Both the position numbers and the translations under genes were made by a program. Source: a gamma proteobacterium L18 (lineage in GTDB: Bacteria > Pseudomonadota > Gammaproteobacteria > Pseudomonadales > Pseudomonadaceae). Taken from it: a DNA stretch of 44,400 bases. A model generated the notes under the pieces. The model was given only the letters and a program-made list of their open reading frames with translations, had not been told where the DNA came from and did no database searches. The DNA is taken from contig KI547165.1 of NCBI GenBank assembly GCA_000497835.1, positions 280,227 through 324,626 of the forward strand, in the 5' to 3' direction. Positions 8,181-16,068 of this stretch are shown here, in pieces (position 1 is the first letter of the stretch; every line of letters begins with the position of its first letter).

Positions 8181-9476
8181 ATGGCACCCACAATCGAGCC
8201 TGTGCACACCCACCCGCAAATGCCCGCCAGCACCACCGTGGTGATCATCGGCGCCGGCATCATCGGCCTTACCGCCGCACTGACCCTGGCCGAACGCAAC
8301 ATCCCGGTGGTGGTGCTGGAGAAGGGCCGCATCGCTGGCGAGCAGTCGTCGCGCAACCTGGGCTGGGTGCGCAAGACCAGCCGCCACGCCGCCGACATCC
8401 CCCTGGCGCTGGCCGCCGACCGGTTGTGGGCGCAGATGGCCGAGCGGGTGGGCGCCGACGTCGGCTACCGCCAGGCCGGCATCATGTTCATCGGCCGCAC
8501 AGAGGCGCAGATGGCCATGCACGCAGGCTGGCTGGCGTCGGTCAAACACCTGTCGCTGGACTCGCGCCTGCTCAGCAAGCGCGAAATCGACGCCCTGGTA
8601 CCCGGCGGGCAGGGCGCCTGGGCGGGGGGCATCCACACCCCGTCCGACGCCCGCGCCGAACCGACCCTGGCCAGCAGCGCCATCGCCCGGGCGGCGATGG
8701 CCAAGGGCGTGGTGATCATCGAACAGTGCGCCGTGCGTACCCTGCAGACCCAGGCGGGCAAGGTCAGTGGCGTGGTCACTGAACACGGCGAGATCCGCTG
8801 TGAGCAGGTGCTGCTGGCCGGCGGCCTGTGGTCGCGACGATTCCTGGGCAACCACGGCGTGTCGCTGCCCACCTTGCCATTGACCTGTTCGGTGCTGCGC
8901 ACTCAGCCCATGGACGGCCCGACCGACATCGCCGTCGGTGCGCCGGATTTCTCCTTCCGCAAGCACAAGGACGGCGGCTTTATCATCACCCAGCGCGGCA
9001 AGCTGGACGCTTTCCTGACCCTGGACCACCTGTTGCTGGGCAAGCAGTACCTGCCGCAACTCAAGGCCCAGCGCGACTTCCTGAAAATATCCCTGGGCAA
9101 GTACTTCGTCGATGACCTGCGCCTGTCGCGGCGCTGGCAGCCCGATGACGTCAGCCCCTTCGAGCGCGTGCGCGTGCAGGACCCGCGTGCCAACGCGGGG
9201 CTCAACGCCGATGCGCTGAATAACCTCAAGGCGGCGTGGCCGGTGTTCGAACGCGCGCAGATCGCTCAGGCCTGGGCCGGCACACTCGACGTGACGCCGG
9301 ACTCCAACCCGGTGATCGGGCCGGTGGCGCAGATCCCCGGGCTGACCCTGGCCAGCGGCTTTTCCGGGCACGGCTTCGGCACGTCGCCGGCTGCCGGGCA
9401 TCTGGCGGCCGACCTGGTCAGCGGGCAGGTGCCGATCATCGATCCTGCGCCTTATCGGTTCGAGCGGTTTGCCTGA
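8181..9476 (+). CDS. FAD-dependent amine/D-amino-acid oxidoreductase (DAO/DadA family)
   Basis: The 431-residue protein opens with a dinucleotide-binding motif, VVIIGAGIIGLTAALTLAE, at about residues 21-39, followed by VVVLEKGRIAGEQSSRNLGWVRK, the flavin-contacting segment of the DAO superfamily. Near the C-terminus it has LTLASGFSGHGFGTSPAAG, the second FAD-binding signature. This enzyme class oxidises C-N bonds of amines or amino acids; in tyn-type loci an oxidase of this kind converts tyramine to 4-hydroxyphenylacetaldehyde. I start at ATG 8181; ATG 8220 lies just before the motif, and neither has a strong SD. It is the third gene of the operon, 29 bp after the RidA gene. The family is secure and the amine substrate is inferred. 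Confidence 0.8.
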   Translation: MAPTIEPVHTHPQMPASTTVVIIGAGIIGLTAALTLAERNIPVVVLEKGRIAGEQSSRNLGWVRKTSRHAADIPLALAADRLWAQMAERVGADVGYRQAGIMFIGRTEAQMAMHAGWLASVKHLSLDSRLLSKREIDALVPGGQGAWAGGIHTPSDARAEPTLASSAIARAAMAKGVVIIEQCAVRTLQTQAGKVSGVVTEHGEIRCEQVLLAGGLWSRRFLGNHGVSLPTLPLTCSVLRTQPMDGPTDIAVGAPDFSFRKHKDGGFIITQRGKLDAFLTLDHLLLGKQYLPQLKAQRDFLKISLGKYFVDDLRLSRRWQPDDVSPFERVRVQDPRANAGLNADALNNLKAAWPVFERAQIAQAWAGTLDVTPDSNPVIGPVAQIPGLTLASGFSGHGFGTSPAAGHLAADLVSGQVPIIDPAPYRFERFA

Positions 9477-9504
9477 GGGGCTGAGCACACCGCCCACCAC
9501 CTCC

Positions 9505-9890
9505 CAGCAGCAACTGTCTTGAAACCGCGTTGCATGCATCGCGACCAAGGTCGGCTCCTACGCCGCCCTGTAGCAGCAAATGTCTTGTGGAAGTCACCAC
9601 TGTGGGAGCAAAGCTTGCTCGCGATGGCGTCAGTGAGGGCCCCTCGCGAGCAAGCTTTGCTCCCACAGTGTGTACCCTGCCTTTGTAGCAGCAACTGTCT
9701 TGAAACCGCGTTGCCTGCATCGCGACCAAGGTCGGCTCCTACGCCGTCCGGGGTAGGAGCCGGCCTTGGCCGCGATGCAGACGCCGCCGGCCTGTAGCAG
9801 CTGCCGAAGGCGGCGTCTGGCGCACGCGGTGTATCGGGTTTACCGCGGTGCCTGAGACGCGGCCTGACGGCCGCTGCTACAGGCGGGGAG
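9505..9890. repeat. Composite REP/REPIN-like repeat array
   Basis: The array follows the FAD oxidoreductase gene and contains at least four modules. Two near-identical units begin TAGCAGCAACTGTCTTGAAACCGCGTTGC, at about 9506 and 9686, and each runs into GCATCGCGACCAAGGTCGGCTCCTA. Between them is a perfect 27-bp inverted pair with a 19-nt spacer (9598-9624 and 9644-9670) of the GGGAGCAAAGCTTGCTCGCGA type. The second unit is completed by the inverse arm TAGGAGCCGGCCTTGGCCGCGATGCAG (9754-9780). A different GC-rich palindrome runs to about 9882. No gene is seen. Confidence 0.8.
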
Positions 9891-9895
9891 GAGTC

Positions 9896-9973
9896 TTGAA
9901 ACCGCAGGTATTGATCAAACCGTTCGAGATCGACAGCCTGGGGCGTCGGGTCCGCGAACTGTTGTCCGGCTAA
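9896..9973 (+). pseudogene. C-terminal remnant of a response-regulator receiver domain
   Basis: Twenty-five codons, ending in TAA at 9971-9973, read LKPQVLIKPFEIDSLGRRVR followed by ELLSG. This matches the end of a receiver domain: a beta-5 strand, the conserved Lys-Pro-Phe, then the alpha-5 helix. In frame upstream the sequence runs straight into repeat DNA, so no receiver core or start codon is preserved. I read it as the stump of a deleted hybrid kinase or response-regulator gene whose 5' part was replaced by the repeat array. It is short, so chance similarity cannot be excluded. Confidence 0.5.
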
Positions 9974-9976
9974 CGG

Positions 9977-10153
9977 CTATTTCTGGGTAGATTTGCCGTT
10001 GGTGGGCTGCGATTTCTGCGCGGTGCTCTGGGCCGTGGACTCGCGGCCAGGCGCCCCGGGCTTGCTGGAACGATGGGCGTCGTTGTCGCGCTCCACCTCG
10101 CCAGGGGGGTGGGCCTGAGTCGCGTTGGCATCAGTGTTTTTTTTGGCGCTCAT
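9977..10153 (-). CDS. Small hydrophilic, probably disordered protein (58 aa)
   Basis: This small frame has a clear AGGAG site 8 nt before its ATG (10153) and ends in TAG three bases from the receiver-domain stump on the other strand. The product starts MSAKKNTDANATQAHPPGEV and is rich in Ser, Lys, Gln, Thr, Pro, Asn and charged residues, with no hydrophobic core, Cys or membrane segment, so it is probably disordered. I do not recognise a function. Similar short Lys/Gln/Thr-rich proteins of unknown role are common in pseudomonads. It is convergent with the remnant at 9896-9973. Confidence 0.6.
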   Translation of the reverse strand: MSAKKNTDANATQAHPPGEVERDNDAHRSSKPGAPGRESTAQSTAQKSQPTNGKSTQK

Positions 10154-10174
10154 CCTGGGTGCTCCTCTTCGTCG

Positions 10175-10205
10175 CCATGCTCGCTGGCAAGCCAGCTCCC
10201 ACAGC
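10175..10205. repeat. Single REP-like element
   Basis: A short palindrome GCTGGC-AA-GCCAGC (10183-10196) is followed by TCCCACAG, the same edge as the larger REP-like pairs in the window. It stands alone, without an inverse partner, upstream of the small gene at 9977-10153 and downstream of the GAF gene. Confidence 0.55.
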
Positions 10206-10318
10206 TTTCCACGGACGCTCTACACATCTCGTACAGAGCCTGAGATTCAGAGGGTGTGGATGCGTGAAAGGTTGAATCGGATAAGCAATCGACTCGACGA
10301 GCGGCCCCTGCCGCCAGA

Positions 10319-10825
10319 CTACCGGCTTGGTTGCTCCAGATTAGTAAAGAAGATGCACCCCACAAGCCGCGCGAACAGCTCCAGGGTTTCCATCAGGTCC
10401 GGGTCCTCGAACAGCACGGTACGCGAATCCAGGGCGCACAATGCCCCGAACAGCCTGCCGTCCGGGAGGATGATGGGTACGCCGGCATAGCTCTCGATGC
10501 CGTAGCGCTTGACGATCGGGCGGCTGCAGAAGCGCTGGTTTTCGCTGATCTGCGACAGGAACAGCGCCTGTGGGTTGCGCCTGAATTCACTGCACAGGGT
10601 GGTTTCAATATCAACGGTGTCGCCAGCTTCGATACCGAATTGGGTCGGGTCGTAGACCGAACACACCACCCATTCACTGTCGGTAAACTTGGCAATGCCG
10701 GCAAAGCGCAAGGTGGTCAGGCGTGTCACCAGCCTCAAAATACTGGTGGTGGCTTCAATTTCGGCGATGGCCGTGCGTTCTGCAACGGTCAGCAGATCGC
10801 TGGCCGCCAAGGTCAATCCGTTCAT
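10319..10825 (-). CDS. GAF-domain protein
   Basis: The 168-residue product is essentially one GAF domain. An N-terminal helix (about residues 10-38) is followed by a strand reading AGIAKFTDSEWVVCSVYDP, a connecting region with LCSEFRRNPQAL, then YAGVPIILPDGRLFGALCALD, the usual core strand pair, and a C-terminal helix. Such domains bind small ligands or cyclic nucleotides. This type is usually the input part of sensor kinases or diguanylate cyclases, but here no output domain follows before the stop. The ATG at 10825 has an AGGAG site 7 nt upstream. A stand-alone sensor, or the surviving input domain of a broken signalling gene, are both possible; the receiver stump at 9896-9973 makes the second worth testing. 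The ligand is unknown. Confidence 0.8.
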   Translation of the reverse strand: MNGLTLAASDLLTVAERTAIAEIEATTSILRLVTRLTTLRFAGIAKFTDSEWVVCSVYDPTQFGIEAGDTVDIETTLCSEFRRNPQALFLSQISENQRFCSRPIVKRYGIESYAGVPIILPDGRLFGALCALDSRTVLFEDPDLMETLELFARLVGCIFFTNLEQPSR

Positions 10826-10871
10826 TGGCTACTCCTGTCCCGGGTGGCTGTGTTGCCGTCTCCAGTATGCG

Positions 10872-11072
10872 TTAATGCTTGCCGAACACGGCATGCAGCA
10901 GGTCATGCAGCTCCCTCCATGGCCGGGGATCCATTTGCTCGCGAGCGGGGCAGTCGGCGGTGTGGACGAAGGTTTTTTCACCGTCCCGCCGTTCCTGCCC
11001 ACGCCCACATTGCACACATTGCACGCAACTTCCAACCAGTCTCCATGACGCGTTCCATCTCCTTAGCTTCAT
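10872..11072 (-). CDS. Small Cys-rich protein, possible zinc ribbon (66 aa)
   Basis: The frame reads from MKLRRWN at 11072 (open to 11090) and carries CVQCVQCGRGQ followed about 20 residues later by HTADCP and then PWRELHDLLHAVFGKH. C-x2-C-x2-C with a later His and Cys is a plausible single zinc site, and the C-terminus looks like an amphipathic helix. The SD is weak for either ATG, and overlapping frames on the same strand (one starting at 11035) are also open, so the frame choice rests on how protein-like the product looks. No function is recognised. Confidence 0.42.
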   Translation of the reverse strand: MKLRRWNASWRLVGSCVQCVQCGRGQERRDGEKTFVHTADCPAREQMDPRPWRELHDLLHAVFGKH

Positions 11073-11277
11073 GGGTCGATCTGGCATCATAGTCGCCTGG
11101 GTAGTGGCAAAACATCATCATGAATCAGCTCGTTGCCGTAAGTCCATGACAAAACTGACTAACAGGCGACTCAACGGTAGGAATCGGACGATAGGTCAAA
11201 CGCCGCACGTTCGCTTTTTATCGTTGGAACGAGGCAAGAGGCATTCGCTCAAAAAAATTGGCGGCGGATTGCGCCCT

Positions 11278-11610
11278 TCAACGGCTGGAGCGCTGGTTTT
11301 TGCCATCCCTGCGTGGCGCGTGCATCAGCAACACGGTGTGGTCATGCGTGCCGTCGATGAATGCCTTGCCCCTGTCGATGCCCCACGCCATGGCTTGCGC
11401 CGGTGTCTGGTTTGACAAGGCCCTCTGATACTCTTCGATCAGCATCACCCCTAAAGCGTCATAGACCCCCAGGAACAGCTGAGTGATCCCGGCGCGGGAG
11501 ACGCGCACCACCACGTCAATCTGATACCCCGCGCCATAATCTTCAACGTGAGCGCAGTTAGCCAGTTGGCTGTCCGCCCATTGATAAAAAGATGCCCCTC
11601 GCATGCGCAT
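11278..11610 (-). CDS. Small unknown protein, tandem paralogue B (110 aa)
   Basis: I start at ATG 11610, with a GGGAGG site about 9 nt upstream; the open frame continues to 11904 but only by overlapping paralogue A in another frame. The product begins MRMRGASFYQWADSQL and continues with IDVVVRVSRAG, QLFLGVYDALG, EEY, and A-W-G-I-D-R-G near the C-terminus. Each of these blocks has a counterpart at the same place in the gene just upstream (11682-11960), so the two are a tandem duplication that has diverged. The tail (LLMHAPRRDGKNQRSSR) is extra. No known domain is recognised. The blocks suggest a small alpha/beta fold. Confidence 0.68.
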   Translation of the reverse strand: MRMRGASFYQWADSQLANCAHVEDYGAGYQIDVVVRVSRAGITQLFLGVYDALGVMLIEEYQRALSNQTPAQAMAWGIDRGKAFIDGTHDHTVLLMHAPRRDGKNQRSSR

Positions 11611-11681
11611 GGCAGAGCGCCTCCCACGATATGTTCCGGAAGTTGTGTTAATCTGCAGGGACCAGGGAATGCCGAGTCGAG

Positions 11682-11960
11682 CTACCCGGTACGCGGCAAA
11701 CGGGTGGCCAGCCAGCGCGCCCGTTCCACGCCGGTCAGCAGCGCTTCGCTGAGGCTGTCGGCGTCGGATTTCTTGTTGTACTCCTCGAAGATGACCTGCC
11801 CGGTAGTGTCGTACACGCCAATGAATACCTGCAGTGCGCCCGTGGGGTTCAGGCGTACCTCCACGTCTATTTCCTTGCCGTTGGCAAGCTCTTCGGCATG
11901 ACACCGGCTATGGAGCTGTGAGTCCACCCACTCCCAATACTTCTCGCCACGCTGCCTCAC
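11682..11960 (-). CDS. Small unknown protein, tandem paralogue A (92 aa)
   Basis: The frame is open to 12005, but I choose GTG 11960. It has GAGGA 8 nt upstream, and its first residues (M)RQRGEKYWEWVDSQL align without a gap to the N-terminus of paralogue B (MRMRGASFYQWADSQL). Later blocks also align: EIDVEVRLNPTG, QVFIGVYDTTG, EEY, and G-V-E-R-A-R-W. About 70 bp separate the two genes, so one transcript is likely. Upstream lies an AT-rich stretch (12000-12130) unlike the surrounding GC-rich DNA, which suggests acquisition from elsewhere. No function is known to me. Confidence 0.68.
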   Translation of the reverse strand: MRQRGEKYWEWVDSQLHSRCHAEELANGKEIDVEVRLNPTGALQVFIGVYDTTGQVIFEEYNKKSDADSLSEALLTGVERARWLATRLPRTG

Positions 11961-12029
11961 GTTACTTATCCTCGATTGGAAACAAGGTTTAGTAATGTTA
12001 GTCAAGCTGTCGATATTGGAAAGTTGTTT

Positions 12030-12057
12030 GGTATAAGTTTTAGTTACTCCCGATCAA
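12030..12057 (-). promoter_or_regulatory. Putative sigma-70 promoter for the paralogue pair
   Basis: Read on the minus strand, TTGATC (12057-12052) and TATACC (12035-12030) are separated by 16 bp inside the AT-rich patch, about 70 bp before the GTG start of paralogue A. Both hexamers deviate from consensus, and other AT-rich hexamers are nearby, so this is only a candidate. Confidence 0.3.
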
Positions 12058-12181
12058 TGGATTTAAAAGTTGTACAGGTAGTTAAGTTTTGCAAAATTCT
12101 CTGTATAACTTTCAAGTCACTGGCGCGTTACATCTGTTGCCGCCGTGAAACATACGGGTAGCCGCTGCCGCAGGCGGGGGA

Positions 12182-15100
12182 CTATCTGAACTGCTGAATT
12201 ACCGCCACCAGGCGCTCCAGATTGATCGGCTTGCCCACGTGTTCATTCATGCCTGCGGCCAGGCATTGCTCCCGGTCCTGCTCGGAGACATTGGCGGTCA
12301 TGGCGATGATCGGCAACTGGTCGGCATTGATCACCTGGCGGATGCGGCGGGTGGCTTCCTGGCCGTCAATGTCGGGCATGCGCAGGTCCATCAGCACCAG
12401 GTCGTAGGGCGGCTGCGCTTGCACGGCGCGCTCGACGCCCGCCAGGCCGCAATCCGCCAGGTCGACACTGGCGCCCTCCGCTTTGAGCAGGCCGGCGGCG
12501 ACCATCTGGTTGACGGCGTTGTCTTCCACCAGCAGCAGGCGCAGCCCGGCCAGGCGCTTGGGGCGCTGGAGCGTGCGGGTCGGCTTGGCCGGGGCGGGGC
12601 CTGCGGCCGGGTGCAGGTCGGCGATATGCCGGGCCAGTTGGCGTGGGGTCAGGGGTTTGGTCAGCAGCAGAGGAGGTGGTAACCCGGCCGCCTGCAAGGC
12701 ATGGGTGGCGGCGTCACGGGTGAAAGCCGTGACCAGCAGCACCTGATGACGCACATCCCGCAATGACGCCAGGGTGTCAGGCGTTTGGCTGGCAAGGGTG
12801 TGCCAGTCGATCACCAGCACATCGAACGCACGGGCTGTCAGGTGGCGGCATTCGGTCACCCGTTCTGCGCCCCAGCCAAGCCCTTCCAGGTTGCGGGTCA
12901 GGATGACGCCTGCCAGGGCGTTGTCATCGACGATCAGCACCTTCAGCGGTAGCAGGGGCGCGAGGGGCGGCCGGGCAGGGTCGATGGCCAGGTCCAGTTC
13001 AAACCAGAAGCGGCTGCCCAAGCCCGATTCACTTGCAACCTGCAGTTGGCTGCCCATCAAGTCGGTGAGGCGCTTGCAGATCAGCAGCCCCAGGCCTGAG
13101 CCGCCAAACTTGCGCGCGGTGGACGCGTTCCCCTGGCTGAAGGCCTGGAAGATCCGCGCCAGTTGCTCGGCGCTCATGCCGATGCCGCTGTCGGCCACGG
13201 CGAACTCGATGCACACCCGGCTGCTGCTGCGCCGCACCTGGCGCACGCTGATGATCACGTGCCCCGCTTCGGTGAACTTCAAGGCGTTGCCCGCCAGGTT
13301 GATCAACACTTGCTGCAACCTGAGGCTATCGCCGATCAGGCCTTGCGGCAGTTGCGGATCGATGTCGAAAATGAGTTCCACGCCATTGGCGGGCTGGTTG
13401 CCCGACAGCACCACGCCCAGGTCGCGCAGCAATGCCTCAAGGTCGAACGGGTGCTCGTCGACCTGCAGTTTGCCGGCCTCGATTTTCGAGTAATCGAGGA
13501 TGTCGTTGAGCAGGCCCAGCAGCAGGGTGGCGGCGGTTTGCGCGCGGCTGACGAAATCCTGCTGGTCGGGGTTCAAGCCCGACTGTGCGGCCAACTGCAG
13601 CATGCCCAGCACCGCGTTCATCGGCGTGCGGATCTCATGACTCATGCTGGCCAGGAACGCCGACTTGGCCATGTTGGCTTTCTCCGCCTCGACCTTGGCC
13701 TTCTGCAGGCTGATTTCCAGTTCACGCTGGGCGCTGACGTCGATGGCAAACCCCAGGTAGCCGGTGATGGCCTCGGTGTGGTCGCGCATGACCGTCACCA
13801 CCAGGTGCACCAGCAGGTAGCTGCCGTCCTTGCGCCGGTAGTGGCACTGGAACACCTGTGGTTCGGCCTGGTGGCGGGTTTGCGCCACGTAGCCGTCGAT
13901 GCCGTGGAAGGGCTCGCCGAAGCGGGCGGCCATCAGTTGGTTCTGCACGCGGAGTTCGTCGGCATCGTGCATCAGTTCGGGGGTGAAGCGGCCGATCACT
14001 TCATCTGCCGTGTAGCCCAGCATGCGCTCGGCGCCGCGGTTGAACACGCGGATGATGCGGTCGGGGTCGGTGGCGATGATCGAGACACCGGTGGCGGCGT
14101 CGAGGATGTTCTTGAGCAACAGGTCCAGGCTCTGCAAGGCCTGGTCGCGCTGGTTGACTTCGCTGGTCAGCACTTGGGTCAACTGCTGTGCCTGGGCATT
14201 GAAGGCTTTTTGCTCGGTGATGTCGCGCAGCAGGCGGTGGCGCAGCAACTGCACCATCAGGGCCAGCAGCAGGCTGCTCAGCACCCCCACCGCCAGGATC
14301 AGCCAGGGTGCCGTGGGGTGCAACTGGCGAACGAACGCGGGGTAGACCGTCAGGGTGATGCACCAAGTGCGGCCGAACAGTTGTCGTTGGGTGCTGTAGT
14401 TGCCCACGGCCACCGTGTCCTGCGGGTCCGGCTCTTGTTCGTAAAAGGGTGGGGAAGGAGGGGCGCCGGTGACGTCGCTGATCTCCAGGCGGGTGCCGGG
14501 GCTGCGTCGGTTGAGGTCGCCCAGCACATCGTTGATCAGCAATGAGACGTAGGTCCAGCCGATGCCTTGGGCGCGGCGCTGGGCGTTGCTGGTGGGCAGG
14601 TCAGGGGTATGGTAGACGGGCATCACCATCAAAAAGCCGCGTCGCCCGGCGCCCTCGCGCTGCACCAGCGTCACGGGCGCAGTGAGCTGCGGCAGGCCGC
14701 TGGACAGGGCGTCGTCGGCGGCCTTGTGGCGATCGGGCTCCGAGGCGATATCCAGGCCTTGGGCCAGGTTCTTCGGGCCCGGTGGCTCGATATAACGTAT
14801 TACGTACAGATCCCCGTCGTGGGGCCCGAACCCGTGAATGGCAAATTCGCTGTCACCGGCTGCCCGGGCTTTTCGCGTGAAATCGGCGACTTGCCCGGGG
14901 GCTACTTTGGTCACGATGCCAAAGCTCAAGGCGCCGGGGAACTCCAGGGCCACATCACGGGTGGCGTTGTAGGTGGCGAACTGCTCGGGGGTCAAGGTAT
15001 CCAGGCCCACGGTGTGCCACAGCCCGCGCAGCGAGCGCAGGCCGTACTGGTACAGCGTCAGGCGCTCAACCACCCGGTCTGCAATCTGGTTGGCCTGCTG

Positions 15101-15244
15101 GGCGACCGCTTCGTCGAGCTCCTGTCTGTTGGTGTCCAGGCGCTGCCATACGGCCAGGGCCGTTAGCGTGAGTCCCGCCAAAAGGGCCGCAATGGCCCAG
15201 CCGGGCTTGGCGCGCAGCCTGGCGGCTTTGGTGTCTGAGGCCAT
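12182..15244 (-). CDS. CHASE-PAS hybrid sensor histidine kinase with two receiver domains
   Basis: The 1020-residue protein has two membrane segments (about 16-34 and 313-334) that enclose a periplasmic CHASE-type domain (about 60-260; [29 protein letters not shown]). Then come a PAS domain (about 375-505; [24 protein letters not shown]), a HisKA helix with phosphoacceptor His536 in [14 protein letters not shown], and an HATPase with [16 protein letters not shown] and GGSGLGL. A first receiver domain lies at about 775-890 (VLIVDDN, VIDWH, LTKPL). A second, complete one lies at about 905-1020 ([20 protein letters not shown]). There is no Hpt domain, so phosphotransfer would need one in trans. 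The first receiver is divergent around its Asp (WHTLA in place of the usual x-MP). The ligand is unknown. The gene stands alone between the small paralogues and the T6SS. Confidence 0.9.
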   Translation of the reverse strand: MASDTKAARLRAKPGWAIAALLAGLTLTALAVWQRLDTNRQELDEAVAQQANQIADRVVERLTLYQYGLRSLRGLWHTVGLDTLTPEQFATYNATRDVALEFPGALSFGIVTKVAPGQVADFTRKARAAGDSEFAIHGFGPHDGDLYVIRYIEPPGPKNLAQGLDIASEPDRHKAADDALSSGLPQLTAPVTLVQREGAGRRGFLMVMPVYHTPDLPTSNAQRRAQGIGWTYVSLLINDVLGDLNRRSPGTRLEISDVTGAPPSPPFYEQEPDPQDTVAVGNYSTQRQLFGRTWCITLTVYPAFVRQLHPTAPWLILAVGVLSSLLLALMVQLLRHRLLRDITEQKAFNAQAQQLTQVLTSEVNQRDQALQSLDLLLKNILDAATGVSIIATDPDRIIRVFNRGAERMLGYTADEVIGRFTPELMHDADELRVQNQLMAARFGEPFHGIDGYVAQTRHQAEPQVFQCHYRRKDGSYLLVHLVVTVMRDHTEAITGYLGFAIDVSAQRELEISLQKAKVEAEKANMAKSAFLASMSHEIRTPMNAVLGMLQLAAQSGLNPDQQDFVSRAQTAATLLLGLLNDILDYSKIEAGKLQVDEHPFDLEALLRDLGVVLSGNQPANGVELIFDIDPQLPQGLIGDSLRLQQVLINLAGNALKFTEAGHVIISVRQVRRSSSRVCIEFAVADSGIGMSAEQLARIFQAFSQGNASTARKFGGSGLGLLICKRLTDLMGSQLQVASESGLGSRFWFELDLAIDPARPPLAPLLPLKVLIVDDNALAGVILTRNLEGLGWGAERVTECRHLTARAFDVLVIDWHTLASQTPDTLASLRDVRHQVLLVTAFTRDAATHALQAAGLPPPLLLTKPLTPRQLARHIADLHPAAGPAPAKPTRTLQRPKRLAGLRLLLVEDNAVNQMVAAGLLKAEGASVDLADCGLAGVERAVQAQPPYDLVLMDLRMPDIDGQEATRRIRQVINADQLPIIAMTANVSEQDREQCLAAGMNEHVGKPINLERLVAVIQQFR

Positions 15245-15354
15245 GAAGGCGCCCTTGTGAAGCGGTTATTGTTGTTATCAATCTAGTCGTGATCGGCGGG
15301 GCGGGGAAATTTAAGACTGCTCAGGCAAGGGGGTACACTGCGGGGATTGCATGC

Positions 15355-15420
15355 CATTGACCGTAGCAGCGTCACGGATAGGTGGGAGCGGGTTGCCTGC
15401 ATCGCGACCAGGCCCGGCTC
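15355..15420. repeat. Degenerate REP-like fragment
   Basis: Pieces of the repeat family are recognisable: CGTAGCAGCGTCAC, GTGGGAGCGGGTTG, and GCCTGCATCGCGACCAGGCCCGGCTC. They are shortened and fused without an inverse arm. The fragment lies in the 244-bp gap between the divergent histidine kinase and PAAR-like genes. Confidence 0.45.
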
Positions 15421-15488
15421 AGATCGTCAACACGACACGCAGCCTGGCGGCAGCGGCTACGCTTGCGGTACACAAGGAGGTTTGCCCC

Positions 15489-15884
15489 ATGTCCTGCCCA
15501 CAAGTCTGCGCCGGTGCCACCCTGCAATGCTCCTTCGGCGCGGCGCCGTGCGTGCTCAACGTGCTGCCCGTGAACCGCACGCTGACCAGCAGCATGCCCG
15601 CGGCCACCATCATGGACCATATCCCGTTGGTCAACATCACCACCTTCGGCATGTGCCAGAGCCTGGCCAACCCCATGGTCGCCGCAGCCACGGCAGCCGC
15701 CCTGGGGGTGCTGACGCCCATGCCGTGCATTCCGGCCACCGCTGCGCCGTGGATTCCCGGCGGTGCGCCCACGTTGTTGATTGGCAATATGCCGGCCATC
15801 GATAGCAACAGCATGCTGATGTGCAGTTGGGCCGGGGTGATCAAGGTGGTGGTGCCGGGGCAGGTGCAGATGCTGATTCCTTGA
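15489..15884 (+). CDS. PAAR-like (DUF4280) T6SS spike-tip protein
   Basis: The 131-residue product has the DUF4280 pattern: CAGATLQCSFG near the start, MPAATIMDHIPLVNI, FGMCQSLANPMVAAATAAA, TPMPCIPATAAPW, and a final strand pair with CSWAGVIKVVVPGQ. DUF4280 proteins are PAAR-like tips that sharpen the VgrG trimer and can carry effectors. This one ends right after the core, so it has no fused toxin. The ATG at 15489 has a strong AAGGAGG site; the frame is open to 15351 but that part reads through repeat DNA. It lies on the plus strand, convergent with the MORN-vgrG genes, so it must have its own promoter. Confidence 0.82.
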   Translation: MSCPQVCAGATLQCSFGAAPCVLNVLPVNRTLTSSMPAATIMDHIPLVNITTFGMCQSLANPMVAAATAAALGVLTPMPCIPATAAPWIPGGAPTLLIGNMPAIDSNSMLMCSWAGVIKVVVPGQVQMLIP

Positions 15885-15892
15885 TTACAGCG

Positions 15893-16016
15893 CCGTAGCA
15901 GTCATTGTTTTGAAACCGCGTCGTCTGCATCGCGGCCAAGGCCGGCTCCTACACCGACCGTGGTAGGAGCCGGCCTTGGCCGCGATGCAGGCGACGCCGT
16001 CCTGTAGCAGCGCCAC
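15893..16016. repeat. REP-like unit between the convergent PAAR-like and MORN genes
   Basis: The unit begins CGTAGCAGTCATTGTTTTGAAACCGCG and ends CCTGTAGCAG, matching the flanks of the array at 9505-9890. It encloses the large perfect hairpin at 15925-15990. Beyond it, up to 16068, is a short non-coding stretch with a run of nine C (16041-16049) and a 6-bp palindrome CCCTGC-GCC-GCAGGG (16047-16061). Confidence 0.75.
15925..15990. terminator. Perfect 28-bp stem-loop, probable bidirectional transcription barrier
   Basis: The left arm 15925-15952 (CTGCATCGCGGCC...CTCCTAC) is the exact inverse complement of the right arm 15963-15990, with a 10-nt loop. Lying between two convergent genes, it would fold in RNA from either direction. 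There is no U-tract, so it is not a classical intrinsic terminator. Blocking of exonucleases or of read-through is inferred. Confidence 0.55.
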
Positions 16017-16068
16017 GGTGTAGGGTACGACTCGATGGTGCCCCCCCCCTGCGCCGCAGGGCTGGGCA

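Noticed and set aside
8145..9548. A 467-residue minus-strand frame
   Set aside because: It is the shadow of the FAD oxidoreductase gene, which has two clear flavin-binding motifs.
10879..11415. A 178-residue plus-strand frame in the small-gene region
   Set aside because: It spans the opposite strands of two other candidate genes, lacks an SD and has a Ser/Arg/Cys-rich composition without secondary-structure pattern.
11976..12161. A 61-residue plus-strand frame in the AT-rich patch
   Set aside because: It has no SD and overlaps the probable promoter of the paralogue pair; the frame is open probably by chance.
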